From Spirochaetia bacterium (GTDB taxonomy: Bacteria; Spirochaetota; Spirochaetia; CADAEX01), in contig JAGCGL010000010.1 in assembly GCA_017649605.1 (NCBI GenBank), forward strand, positions 1 to 38,963: a stretch of 38,963 nucleotides of DNA, in the 5' to 3' direction. This document shows, in pieces, positions 8,096 through 14,972 of this stretch. The first letter of the stretch is position 1; every line of letters starts with the position of its first letter. A program made the position numbers and the translations under genes. A model generated the notes under the pieces. That model ran no database searches, was not told the origin of the DNA, and saw only the letters and a list, made by a program, of their open reading frames with translations.

Positions 8096-8903
8096 GGCTC
8101 TGGTTGCCACCGATGTGGACGGCACGCTCTTCCGCAGCGACCGTACTGTGTCAGATGTGAATCTGCGCACTCTCAGAAACCTGCATGATCAGGGTATATG
8201 CACAGTGCTGGCCACAGGACGCAGCATCTGGTCATTCACAAATCTGGCTGGAGCCGATTTCCCTGTCGATTACCTGGTTTTCTCCTGCGGCGCCGGTGTC
8301 ATGGACTGGCAGAAGAAAAAGGTCATTTATAAGACAGGCATAGATTCTGCCGGAATACAGAAGATTAAAGACTACCTTGATGGCCTTGGAGCTGACTACT
8401 GCATCCATGATTCGATTCCAAACAACCACTGCTTTTTCCCATATCGCAGCGGCAAGGCAAATCCAGATTTCGAGAAACGTATTGCCACATATCTTCCATT
8501 TGAGAAAAAGGTGGACGACATAACCTTTGCAACCCAGATTCTTGCAATTTTCCCCGGTGCCGACCATCAGCAGCTGATATCCGATGCAGACAGGGCACTG
8601 GCCCATTTCAGGGTTATACGCAGCACATCACCGGTAGACAACAGCAGCCTGTGGATGGAGATTTTCCAGAAAGGGGTCTCCAAGGCGGCAGGCATAGGTA
8701 AAATTGCAGAACTGTATGGCATAGACAGACAGGATATTATGGCGGTCGGCAACGACTATAATGACGTAGATATGCTTGACTGGGCAGAGCAGGGCTTTAT
8801 AACAGCCAACAGCCCAGGTGACCTGAAGAAGAAATATATAAATGTTCCATCCAACAACGAGGATGGATTTACAAAGGCGGTGGAGCAGTGGTTAAGAAAA
8901 TAG
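8082..8903 (+). CDS. HAD-superfamily phosphatase, Cof type (class IIB)
   Basis: A 273-residue cytoplasmic HAD hydrolase. Motif I is 'ATDVDGTLFRSD' at residues 9-20 (nucleophile and acid/base Asp), motif II 'VLATGRSIW' near 46, motif III Lys in 'KGVSKAAGIGKIAELYG' near 200, and motif IV 'VGNDYNDVDML' near 222. The cap between motifs II and III fits the Cof/YbiV class, which dephosphorylates sugar phosphates or cofactor phosphates. The physiological substrate cannot be inferred. Its position behind a pyridoxal kinase makes a PLP or PMP phosphatase one possibility, but this is only inference. It overlaps both neighbours (14 and 16 bases). Confidence 0.85.
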   Translation: MRSFKALVATDVDGTLFRSDRTVSDVNLRTLRNLHDQGICTVLATGRSIWSFTNLAGADFPVDYLVFSCGAGVMDWQKKKVIYKTGIDSAGIQKIKDYLDGLGADYCIHDSIPNNHCFFPYRSGKANPDFEKRIATYLPFEKKVDDITFATQILAIFPGADHQQLISDADRALAHFRVIRSTSPVDNSSLWMEIFQKGVSKAAGIGKIAELYGIDRQDIMAVGNDYNDVDMLDWAEQGFITANSPGDLKKKYINVPSNNEDGFTKAVEQWLRK

Positions 8904-11086
8904 TCTGCATCCTTTTTATTCTGTTATGTCTGACTTCCGGTATATCGGCAGACAGACCCAAAGTGGGGCTGGTTCTGGCCGGCGGCGGTGCCAAAGGTTT
9001 TGCCCATATAGGAGTTCTCAAGGTGCTGGAGGACAACGGCATCCATGTGGATTACATTGCCGGCACCAGCATGGGCGGTATTGTGGGAGCTCTCTCTGCC
9101 TACGGCTATTCGGCTCGCGAGATTGAGAAAGTAGTAAAGGAGATAGACTGGGCCAGCCTTTTCATAGACGGCAGAGAAAGGGACTATATGTCCTACAGCA
9201 ACAAGACTGCCGATGCCAAATATTTTATGACAGTAGGTTTTGACAGGCATGGAATGAAGAATGCCCCAGGCGTTATTTCCGGGCAGAAAATACAGAATAA
9301 GTTCTACGAACTGGTGGGACCATGCTCCAACAGCGATAATTTCGATGACCTTCCGACACCGTTCCGCTGTGTGGCCACAGATATTCTCACAGGAAAAGAA
9401 GTGGTTCTTAAGGATGGCTCTCTGGCTGATGCCATGCGGAGCACAATGTCTATACCTGGAATCTTTACCCCGGTGGAGAAGGGGGAATACCTCCTTGTTG
9501 ACGGTGGGGTTGTGAACAACCTGCCGGTGGATGTGATGAAGGATATGGGAGCAGATATCATCATAGCGGTGAACCTTTCTCAGAACGAGGTGAGCCGTGA
9601 TACTCTGCGCGGTCCTATGCTGATAGCCAACCAGATGCTCAACCTTTTTATCTACGACCAGCAGCAGGAGCAGCTTAAGATGGCAGATATTGTCATTTCC
9701 CCTGATCTGGGCGGTAAGTTCGACTCAACATCATATTTCAGCTTTACCGAGATAGAGCAGTGCGGTGAGCAGGCTGCCAGGGCAATGCTTCCTGCTGTCA
9801 AGGCTGCAGTAGGGCCTGAGAATATAAGCAATATCCCCAAGATCGGTGTAATGCGTAAGGATCCTGCAGTCATTGACCGCATAGAAGTCTCAGAGCATCT
9901 TGAGAGCTATGAGCGGAGCGTCTTCCTTAAAAAGCTTGGGGGGATCAAGGGAAAACCTCTGGATATAGATGATCTTAACCATATAGTCCAGGACTTCCAT
10001 TCCTCAGGTCAGTATGAGTCTATCCGCTACTATGTGGATCAGATTGATGGCGAGAATGTCCTGTCGATGGAAGTGGAGCCTTCCAAGAAAGGGCCTCATT
10101 TCTTCCGCCTCGGCCTTTTCTACGATATGAACACCAATGTTCACGAGAATTATATTTTCAATGTGCTGCTGGGGCTTGAGTTCAACAACCTTCTTGTAGA
10201 GGGTGACACTTTTGAGAACGAGGTTGAGCTCTTCACCGGAATAGCGGCAAAAACCAGTTATTTCATTCCTTTCCTCGACTATTATTTCATAAGGCCGGAG
10301 GTCAAGTTTTATTACCTGCCGGACCAGGAGGAGAATTTCGGGATAGGATTTGACGGGGATGTTGACGCAGAAAGGACAGAGATGCGGGTGGCCTCATCCT
10401 TGAGCCTCGGAACATTCAACCGCATGTTCGGAGAAATATCTGTAGGATTCATGAATGAATACATCTATTATGATTATGAAATAACAAATTTCTATGAAGA
10501 TGATTTCAAGGGGATTGTGAACAGTGTATTCATCAAATCCAGAATGGATAATATCAATTCAGTCGTACTGCCTGAAAGGGGAAACTTCCTGGAGCTTATG
10601 CTCAAGTATTCCGACAGACACATGGGCAGCGAAGATACTTACCTGAGGGGAAAGGTCAGCTTCTGGCAGTATTTCCAGTTCATGGAGAGAATCTCTCTGG
10701 GCGGCAAGGTGTTTGCTGGTATGGATTTCGGTACCGACCTTCCGTTCTATGATATGGAATGGTTTACCTATGTGAATGCTTTCCCTGGCTATACAAATTA
10801 CGAGCTGCAGGCCCCGAACATAGTTGCCGGAGTGCTTGACTTCAAGCTTAAGCTGTGCGATCTTGGCCTCGGCTCCACAAAATCAAGAGTTCTTCTTACC
10901 TTCCGTGGAGGCTATGCATCATTATATGAGGATTTCAATCTGTTCCAGGGAAAGAAGACCTACGATATCTACGGTTTCGGAATTGGACTTGGCTTAAGCA
11001 ATTCTAAGATACCGATCTGGCTTGAAGGGGCGTGGAATGACGACAGGCGGTTTACGCTTCACATCTCTGCCGGAAACAAATTCTAA
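8888..11086 (+). CDS. Patatin-like phospholipase with C-terminal outer-membrane barrel (type Vd autotransporter-like)
   Basis: A 732-residue secreted protein. Start is GTG (8888), preceded by GGTGGAG. A signal peptide (about residues 1-21, 'CILFILLCLTSGISA') leads into a patatin domain: oxyanion loop 'GGGAKGFAHIG', nucleophile elbow 'GTSMGG' near residue 60, and catalytic Asp in 'LLVDGGVVNN' near 200. A POTRA-like segment (about 325-395) follows, then a BamA/TpsB-type beta-barrel of about 330 residues ending in Phe, as outer-membrane barrels commonly do. The order patatin-POTRA-barrel matches PlpD-type (type Vd) secretion, in which the lipase is displayed or released. It is the last gene of the overlapping pyrE operon (16-base overlap). 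Confidence 0.88.
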   Translation: MVKKIVCILFILLCLTSGISADRPKVGLVLAGGGAKGFAHIGVLKVLEDNGIHVDYIAGTSMGGIVGALSAYGYSAREIEKVVKEIDWASLFIDGRERDYMSYSNKTADAKYFMTVGFDRHGMKNAPGVISGQKIQNKFYELVGPCSNSDNFDDLPTPFRCVATDILTGKEVVLKDGSLADAMRSTMSIPGIFTPVEKGEYLLVDGGVVNNLPVDVMKDMGADIIIAVNLSQNEVSRDTLRGPMLIANQMLNLFIYDQQQEQLKMADIVISPDLGGKFDSTSYFSFTEIEQCGEQAARAMLPAVKAAVGPENISNIPKIGVMRKDPAVIDRIEVSEHLESYERSVFLKKLGGIKGKPLDIDDLNHIVQDFHSSGQYESIRYYVDQIDGENVLSMEVEPSKKGPHFFRLGLFYDMNTNVHENYIFNVLLGLEFNNLLVEGDTFENEVELFTGIAAKTSYFIPFLDYYFIRPEVKFYYLPDQEENFGIGFDGDVDAERTEMRVASSLSLGTFNRMFGEISVGFMNEYIYYDYEITNFYEDDFKGIVNSVFIKSRMDNINSVVLPERGNFLELMLKYSDRHMGSEDTYLRGKVSFWQYFQFMERISLGGKVFAGMDFGTDLPFYDMEWFTYVNAFPGYTNYELQAPNIVAGVLDFKLKLCDLGLGSTKSRVLLTFRGGYASLYEDFNLFQGKKTYDIYGFGIGLGLSNSKIPIWLEGAWNDDRRFTLHISAGNKF

Positions 11087-11105
11087 GCCGATTACTTTTT
11101 ATAAT

Positions 11106-11177
11106 CCCCGCAATAAGACACCCCTGTCAGTAAACAGCCAGAGGCTGTGACACCTCCAGGGGTGCCTTTTGCTGGGG
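11106..11177. repeat. Palindromic element, copy 1 (short core)
   Basis: A 72-base near-perfect inverted repeat. The left arm starts CCCCGCAATAAGACACCCCTG and the right arm is CAGGGGTGCCTTTTGCTGGGG. The core has its own hairpin ACAGCC-AGA-GGCTGT. The arms match those of the copies at 14047, 17898, 32945 and 33575 (shared GGTGCC-CCTGG type stems followed by CAAAAG or CAATA tracts), but the core is different. It lies between two convergent genes and could also terminate both. Bases 11188-11215 share GGCTTAG-ACTCG-TT with the bases right of copy 2. Confidence 0.8.
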
Positions 11178-11230
11178 TATAAGGCTTTCTGGCTTAGAAC
11201 TCGTTTCTTTTATGGGGCGAGGGGGCTTTA

Positions 11231-11431
11231 TCAGGATGGGATGTATTCCATCACTTCTTCGACAGAACACTTTAAGATAGAACAGAACATCTCGATGGTA
11301 TGGGTGCTGACACTTTCATTGCGCTTTAACCGGGTAATCTGCCCGGGACTCACGTTATATTTATGAATCAGCGTGTATTGTGATATTCCTTTATGACGCA
11401 TGGTTTCCCACAGTCTGTCATAAGAAATCAT
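11231..11431 (-). CDS. Small XRE/Cro-CI family transcription regulator
   Basis: A 66-residue single-domain helix-turn-helix protein. The HTH is 'GISQYTLIHKYNVSPGQITRLKRNESVSTHTIEMFCSILKCSVEEVMEY' given here by its ends: residues 15-62, with the typical XRE recognition helix around 'SPGQITRLKR' and the 'ILKCSVEEV' tail. The ATG is preceded by GGAGG at good spacing. It diverges from the LRR gene at 11531, and two matching palindromes lie in the shared promoter region, so it probably represses itself and that gene. Its C-terminal codon abuts the accessory-block boundary near element copy 1. Confidence 0.82.
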   Translation of the reverse strand: MISYDRLWETMRHKGISQYTLIHKYNVSPGQITRLKRNESVSTHTIEMFCSILKCSVEEVMEYIPS

Positions 11432-11454
11432 GCAATTCCTCCAGTCAATAGTTC

Positions 11455-11507
11455 TTGACTAATATTAACCGTATTTGGTATATAAATAATATTAACCAAT
11501 ATCGGTT
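11455..11507 (+). promoter_or_regulatory. Promoter with paired operators (XRE/LRR intergenic)
   Basis: TTGACT (11455-11460) and TATATA (11479-11484) are 18 bases apart and face the LRR gene. Two matching palindromes overlap this region: TAACC-GTATTT-GGTAT centred at 11473.5 and TAACC-AATATC-GGTTA centred at 11500.5, 27 bases apart. One fills the spacer and the other follows the -10. This is the arrangement expected for binding of the divergently encoded XRE dimer; the assignment is inference. Confidence 0.5.
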
Positions 11508-11530
11508 ATGGCTATGAATGAGATTTGACA

Positions 11531-12262
11531 ATGGAAAGAAATAATTATTTCAAAATTGAAAGGAACAAATCAGATAGGATTCTGGTTGGATTAACAGAAA
11601 AAGGATATAATTCACTTAAAATAAAAGATGAAGGCATACTTGAACTACCAGATGAAATTACTAAATGCAGTTTAGCTGCTGAATTACCATGGACTACTAT
11701 TAGAAAAATAATTCTTCCCGTTGGATGTCTTGATAATCTAAGTGGTGCTTTTTTATGGCGATTTAAATTTTTAGAAAAAATTGAAGTTAAGCCTATTACT
11801 TGTAATTGTGTTAGTGACAATATACTTTTTGACAAGAATAAAAACAAAATAATTTATTATTTACAATGTGATGAGAAAAAAGAATTTACAATACCAAACT
11901 GTGTAAAAAAAATAGGTGATCATGCTTTTTATTTTTGTCAAAACCTTGAGAGTATAACTCTTACTGAAAGTATTGAAGAAATAGGTAATGATGCTTTTTC
12001 GAATTGTACAGCATTAAAATCTTTAACTATTCCACAAAAAGTTAAATCTATTGGATGTCAAATCGTTCTTGGTTGTTATGACCTTAGAGAAATTAAGTTT
12101 TTATCAAAGGAACCTGCTAAATTATCTTTTAATGCTTTTAATGGTTGTATTGATGAATTGAAAATATATATTCCTTCTGAATCCCGAGAGAAATATAGAA
12201 ATGCACAAGGATGGAAGGATTTGCCAAAAGAATGGTGGGATAAAAAAATATTAATATATTAA
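11531..12262 (+). CDS. BspA-type leucine-rich-repeat protein (LRR_5)
   Basis: A 243-residue protein. The C-terminal half carries LRR_5 repeats of the BspA/Treponema type: 'VKKIGDHAFYFCQNLESITL', 'IEEIGNDAFSNCTALKSLTI' and 'VKSIGCQIVLGCYDLREIKF', closed by the usual cap 'IYIPSESREKYRNAQGWKDL'. No signal peptide or lipobox is seen, so it may be cytoplasmic, which is unusual for a family known mostly as surface adhesins. ATG at 11531 is chosen; an in-frame TTG lies two codons earlier and no strong Shine-Dalgarno supports either. Composition is strongly AT-rich compared with the pyrE operon, suggesting acquired DNA. It is followed 11 bases later by the SUMF1 gene, likely in the same transcript. 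Confidence 0.8.
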   Translation: MERNNYFKIERNKSDRILVGLTEKGYNSLKIKDEGILELPDEITKCSLAAELPWTTIRKIILPVGCLDNLSGAFLWRFKFLEKIEVKPITCNCVSDNILFDKNKNKIIYYLQCDEKKEFTIPNCVKKIGDHAFYFCQNLESITLTESIEEIGNDAFSNCTALKSLTIPQKVKSIGCQIVLGCYDLREIKFLSKEPAKLSFNAFNGCIDELKIYIPSESREKYRNAQGWKDLPKEWWDKKILIY

Positions 12263-12273
12263 CAGGAGGGAAT

Positions 12274-13950
12274 ATGAAAAAGGCTATTTTAGGACTGTTT
12301 TTATTATTATTTACAACTTGTATTTTTGGGCAGTCTTACAATGACTATTTAAAGAAAGCAAAGGATTTTGAAGGCAAGAAACAGTGGTGCCATGCCCTTG
12401 GTGCTTATTATGATGCTTTAGCAACAGACGAGGACCCTGCTGCTAAAAAAGAAATATACTACGCTTATAAAGAGTTGGCAGATGCTATAGCAGCGGGAAA
12501 CCCAGGCAAAGGTAAATTTAATGCTTTTGCATTGCATGACGAGTGGAAAAACCTACTTATTGATGCTGAAAAGTTTGGATCCAGTTTCCCCGTTACTAAG
12601 GTTGAAATTGGGCCATTAAAATTGCAAACACTTGATTACCAAACAAAAACTGCAACATATTATGCAGAAATAAGGTCGGGTGAACTTAATGGCAGTTATT
12701 ATAGTGATAGATATGAAAAAACCATTGCAATAATTGCAGAAGGATACAAGAAAGCATATAAGACAGATTGGGAATCAGATTTACCTGGTGATTGGCCCGA
12801 ATATTCTGTAAGTTATAGAAAAGACGGGAAATACAATGTGAATGGTGCATTGGTTTTTCAAAAGGGAATTCAGTATTATACTGAAAATTCCTTTTGGTCA
12901 GGCGGTAAACCTTATCATGAAGAAACTTATTACTATAATGCTTTTACACGTGATTTAACTGATTACAAATTTAATATAGTTGATGCAAATGGAAAAGAAC
13001 TGGTAAAGGGAAAAAGATTTTTATTGGGTGAAGAAAGATCAATAACATTCTCAGGAATAAAACCAGATGTAATGGATCTGATAGACAATGGCAAGGCCTG
13101 GCTGAACCCTGTTGCGGTCTATTTGGAGTATGGGAAATATAGCAACGCTGATGACAAAGGAGGAAGATCTTTTATTAAGAATTTCCCTGAAGTTCAATTG
13201 CCTTTGGATAAGGCGGTTTTTTTAGGAAGTCATTATAAAGGAGATATTGCTGCTGTTAATTTTGAAAAAGCATCCATCATGATAGAAAAATTGACTGCTG
13301 AGGCACTGTTAGCCAAGGAAAAAGCTGATCCTAAAAGTTTATATAACTCAGTGATAAACAATCTTAAAGCAATCCCCGGAAAAAATTTTGAGATACTATG
13401 TACCGAAGTTACACAAAAGTTGTATCAAGAAATTATGGGAGAAAATCCGAGCGGTTTTAAGGGAGATAATCTTCCGGTAGAGAATGTCAGCTGGCATGAT
13501 GCTGTTGAGTTCTGCAATGCACTGAGCAAAAAAACTGGGCTTACCCCTGTATATACCATTGAATTATTAAATTATGGCATAGATATAATTGTTAAACAAA
13601 ACGATTCTGCAAATGGTTTTAGACTGCCGACTGAAGAAGAATGGGAATATGCGGCTAAGGGCGGGGATAATTACATCTTTGCAGGAAGTAATAACATAGA
13701 TGATGTTGCTTGGTATCGTGATAACAGCGATAGTAAGACTCATCCCGTGGCGCAGAAAAAATCAAACGGTTATGGTCTGTATGATATGAATGGTAATGTT
13801 TGGGAATGGTGCTGGGATCACTACTATAGCAAACACCCAATATGCGGAGGTTGTTATGGAGATAAAGAGTATGATAATAAATATCGCATAGAAGAATTTA
13901 AATATAAGTGGAGTAACTGTGGCTTTCGTATCGTGCGCACGGTAAAATAA
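12274..13950 (+). CDS. Secreted protein with C-terminal SUMF1/FGE-like domain
   Basis: A 558-residue protein with signal peptide (residues 1-19, ending IFG). A middle region of about 340 residues, beginning with a helical TPR-like stretch, has no family I recognise. The last 185 residues are a formylglycine-generating-enzyme-sulfatase (SUMF1) fold: 'EVTQKLYQEIMGENPSGF', 'VENVSWHDAVEFCNALSKKT', 'GFRLPTEEEWEYAAKGG', 'GLYDMNGNVWEWCWD' and 'CGFRIVRT'. The RGGSW-C...C region that carries the catalytic cysteines of true FGE is replaced by 'CGGCYGDKEYDNKYR', so sulfatase maturation is doubtful and a structural or binding role is more likely. AGGAGG precedes the ATG. It is closely similar to the SUMF1 gene at 32121. 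Confidence 0.85.
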   Translation: MKKAILGLFLLLFTTCIFGQSYNDYLKKAKDFEGKKQWCHALGAYYDALATDEDPAAKKEIYYAYKELADAIAAGNPGKGKFNAFALHDEWKNLLIDAEKFGSSFPVTKVEIGPLKLQTLDYQTKTATYYAEIRSGELNGSYYSDRYEKTIAIIAEGYKKAYKTDWESDLPGDWPEYSVSYRKDGKYNVNGALVFQKGIQYYTENSFWSGGKPYHEETYYYNAFTRDLTDYKFNIVDANGKELVKGKRFLLGEERSITFSGIKPDVMDLIDNGKAWLNPVAVYLEYGKYSNADDKGGRSFIKNFPEVQLPLDKAVFLGSHYKGDIAAVNFEKASIMIEKLTAEALLAKEKADPKSLYNSVINNLKAIPGKNFEILCTEVTQKLYQEIMGENPSGFKGDNLPVENVSWHDAVEFCNALSKKTGLTPVYTIELLNYGIDIIVKQNDSANGFRLPTEEEWEYAAKGGDNYIFAGSNNIDDVAWYRDNSDSKTHPVAQKKSNGYGLYDMNGNVWEWCWDHYYSKHPICGGCYGDKEYDNKYRIEEFKYKWSNCGFRIVRTVK

Positions 13951-13955
13951 CCACT

Positions 13956-13985
13956 AACCGGTCGCACCCCGCGGCCGGTTTTTTT
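13956..13985 (+). terminator. Rho-independent terminator after the SUMF1 gene
   Basis: Stem AACCGGTCGC/GCGGCCGGTT (one G-T pair, loop ACCCC) followed by seven T, starting 5 bases after the stop codon. Confidence 0.9.
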
Positions 13986-14046
13986 ATGCCCTCTCAACCC
14001 AAAACGAATAAAGGGGTAAATTTTATTTATAACTTGTTTTCATAAT

Positions 14047-14127
14047 CAACAGGCGGCAAAAGGCATCCCGGTCGGTATCCCTGGTCCGAAGGGAGCTGGA
14101 CCACCGATCCGGGGTGCCGGCGGCTTG
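14047..14127. repeat. Palindromic element, copy 2
   Basis: About 81 bases. The left arm CAACAGGCGGCAAAAGGC is nearly identical to the left arm of copy 3. The inner stem GGCATCCCGG/CCGGGGTGCC and the next stem TCGGT/ACCGA are intact. The core reads TGGTCCGAAGGGAGCTGG. The outermost right arm is degenerate. It sits in a convergent intergenic gap, after a separate terminator, so termination is not its main role here. The flank to the right (14142-14165) resembles the flank of copy 1. Confidence 0.82.
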
Positions 14128-14138
14128 GGTGGGTGGTT

Positions 14139-14402
14139 TTACGGCTTAGGACTCGCTTTCTCTTTTGAGGGATTTGTTTTTGTTTGTGGGTGGCATATTT
14201 TACAGGCAGTATAACCTGCTTTTATTGCATCTTCTTCTGTCATAGATATTGTTTTTGATTTTTTGATTGTATGACAAGAAGCAGTATGATACTTTTTCCC
14301 ATTTTCTGTGACATATACAATTACTGGATGATTAGAACTTTTAGCAAATAGCATTGAGGCAATTAATAATAATACAATCAGAAAGATAAATTTCTTTTTC
14401 AT
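14139..14402 (-). CDS. Small exported protein with a YH-C...CxxC zinc-type motif
   Basis: An 87-residue protein with a clear signal peptide (MKKKFIFLIVLLLIASMLFA) and one small domain: 'VYVTENGKKYHTASCHTIKK' followed by 'EEDAIKAGYTACKICHP'. The spacing YH-x3-C ... GYxxCxxCxP is the small Cys/His motif that often ends bacterial nucleases, MBL-fold and HNH-type secreted proteins, and resembles the Ada metal-binding fold. Here it stands alone. The last residues (KEKASPKP) are encoded in the conserved flank of element copy 2. Function unknown; metal binding is inferred from the motif. Confidence 0.7.
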   Translation of the reverse strand: MKKKFIFLIVLLLIASMLFAKSSNHPVIVYVTENGKKYHTASCHTIKKSKTISMTEEDAIKAGYTACKICHPQTKTNPSKEKASPKP

Positions 14403-14477
14403 GTTATCAAATTATACTTCTTCTCTCATATATGGAAATTCATCTGTCAATGAATCTGATTCTGTAGCCCCGGTTCG

Positions 14478-14813
14478 TTAATTGTTTTTCTGCTTTAGAA
14501 TTTCTTTCAGTACGATTTTTACATAGGACTGCAGGTTTTTTGCGATAACATCCTTCAAATCCCTGATTTCCTTTGAATCATTATCAAAAGAACTTTCAAC
14601 AGGCATGAAAAGGTTGCTTATATCTATTCCCAGTGCTTTTGTTATTTTGGAAAGATTTTTTTCGCTTGTCCAACAACGTGAAAGTTCTATATTCTTTACT
14701 GTTTCCTCCGACAAATCTGCTTTCTCTGCCAGCTGAAACTGGGTAAGATTCTGCTCTTTCCGTATGCGTTTAAGGTTTTCACCCAATCGATTTTTTATAT
14801 CATCTGATGTCAT
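14478..14813 (-). CDS. XRE family transcription regulator with C-terminal helix
   Basis: About 111 residues from the ATG at 14813. The HTH (residues 4-60) reads 'LGENLKRIRKEQNLTQFQLA' then 'EKADLSEETVKNIELSRCW', a textbook Cro/CI domain. A charged helical tail of about 45 residues follows ('KEIRDLKDVIAKNLQSYVKI'), probably for dimerisation. The frame stays open to an ATG at 14864, but that would add an unusual hydrophobic leader and no Shine-Dalgarno supports it; a TAATAT box just upstream of 14864 fits a 50-base leader for the shorter form. It diverges from the surface lipoprotein at 14973 and may control it. Confidence 0.75.
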   Translation of the reverse strand: MTSDDIKNRLGENLKRIRKEQNLTQFQLAEKADLSEETVKNIELSRCWTSEKNLSKITKALGIDISNLFMPVESSFDNDSKEIRDLKDVIAKNLQSYVKIVLKEILKQKNN

Positions 14814-14880
14814 ACTTTTATTCTTTGTCACAATGCCTAATTTTAAAATGATATAAAAAGACATATTTTATATTAAAGTG

Positions 14881-14909
14881 TTGCATATAAACATATAAAT
14901 GTGTATTAT
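14881..14909 (+). promoter_or_regulatory. Promoter of the surface lipoprotein gene
   Basis: TTGCAT, 17 bases, TATTAT. The predicted start is near 14916, leaving a leader of about 57 bases before the ATG at 14973. It lies in the intergenic region shared with the divergent XRE gene. Confidence 0.55.
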
Positions 14910-14972
14910 TAAGACATTATTTTAAATTATAGGTTGTTAAAAACACTAGTTGATATGGAGATTTTACCCAAA

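Noticed and set aside
14047..14127. Element copy 2 as the genuine SRP RNA (4.5S) gene
   Set aside because: It lacks the GGAA tetraloop, no T-rich terminator follows, and at least two other copies have the same core, so it is a repeat and not the single ffs gene.
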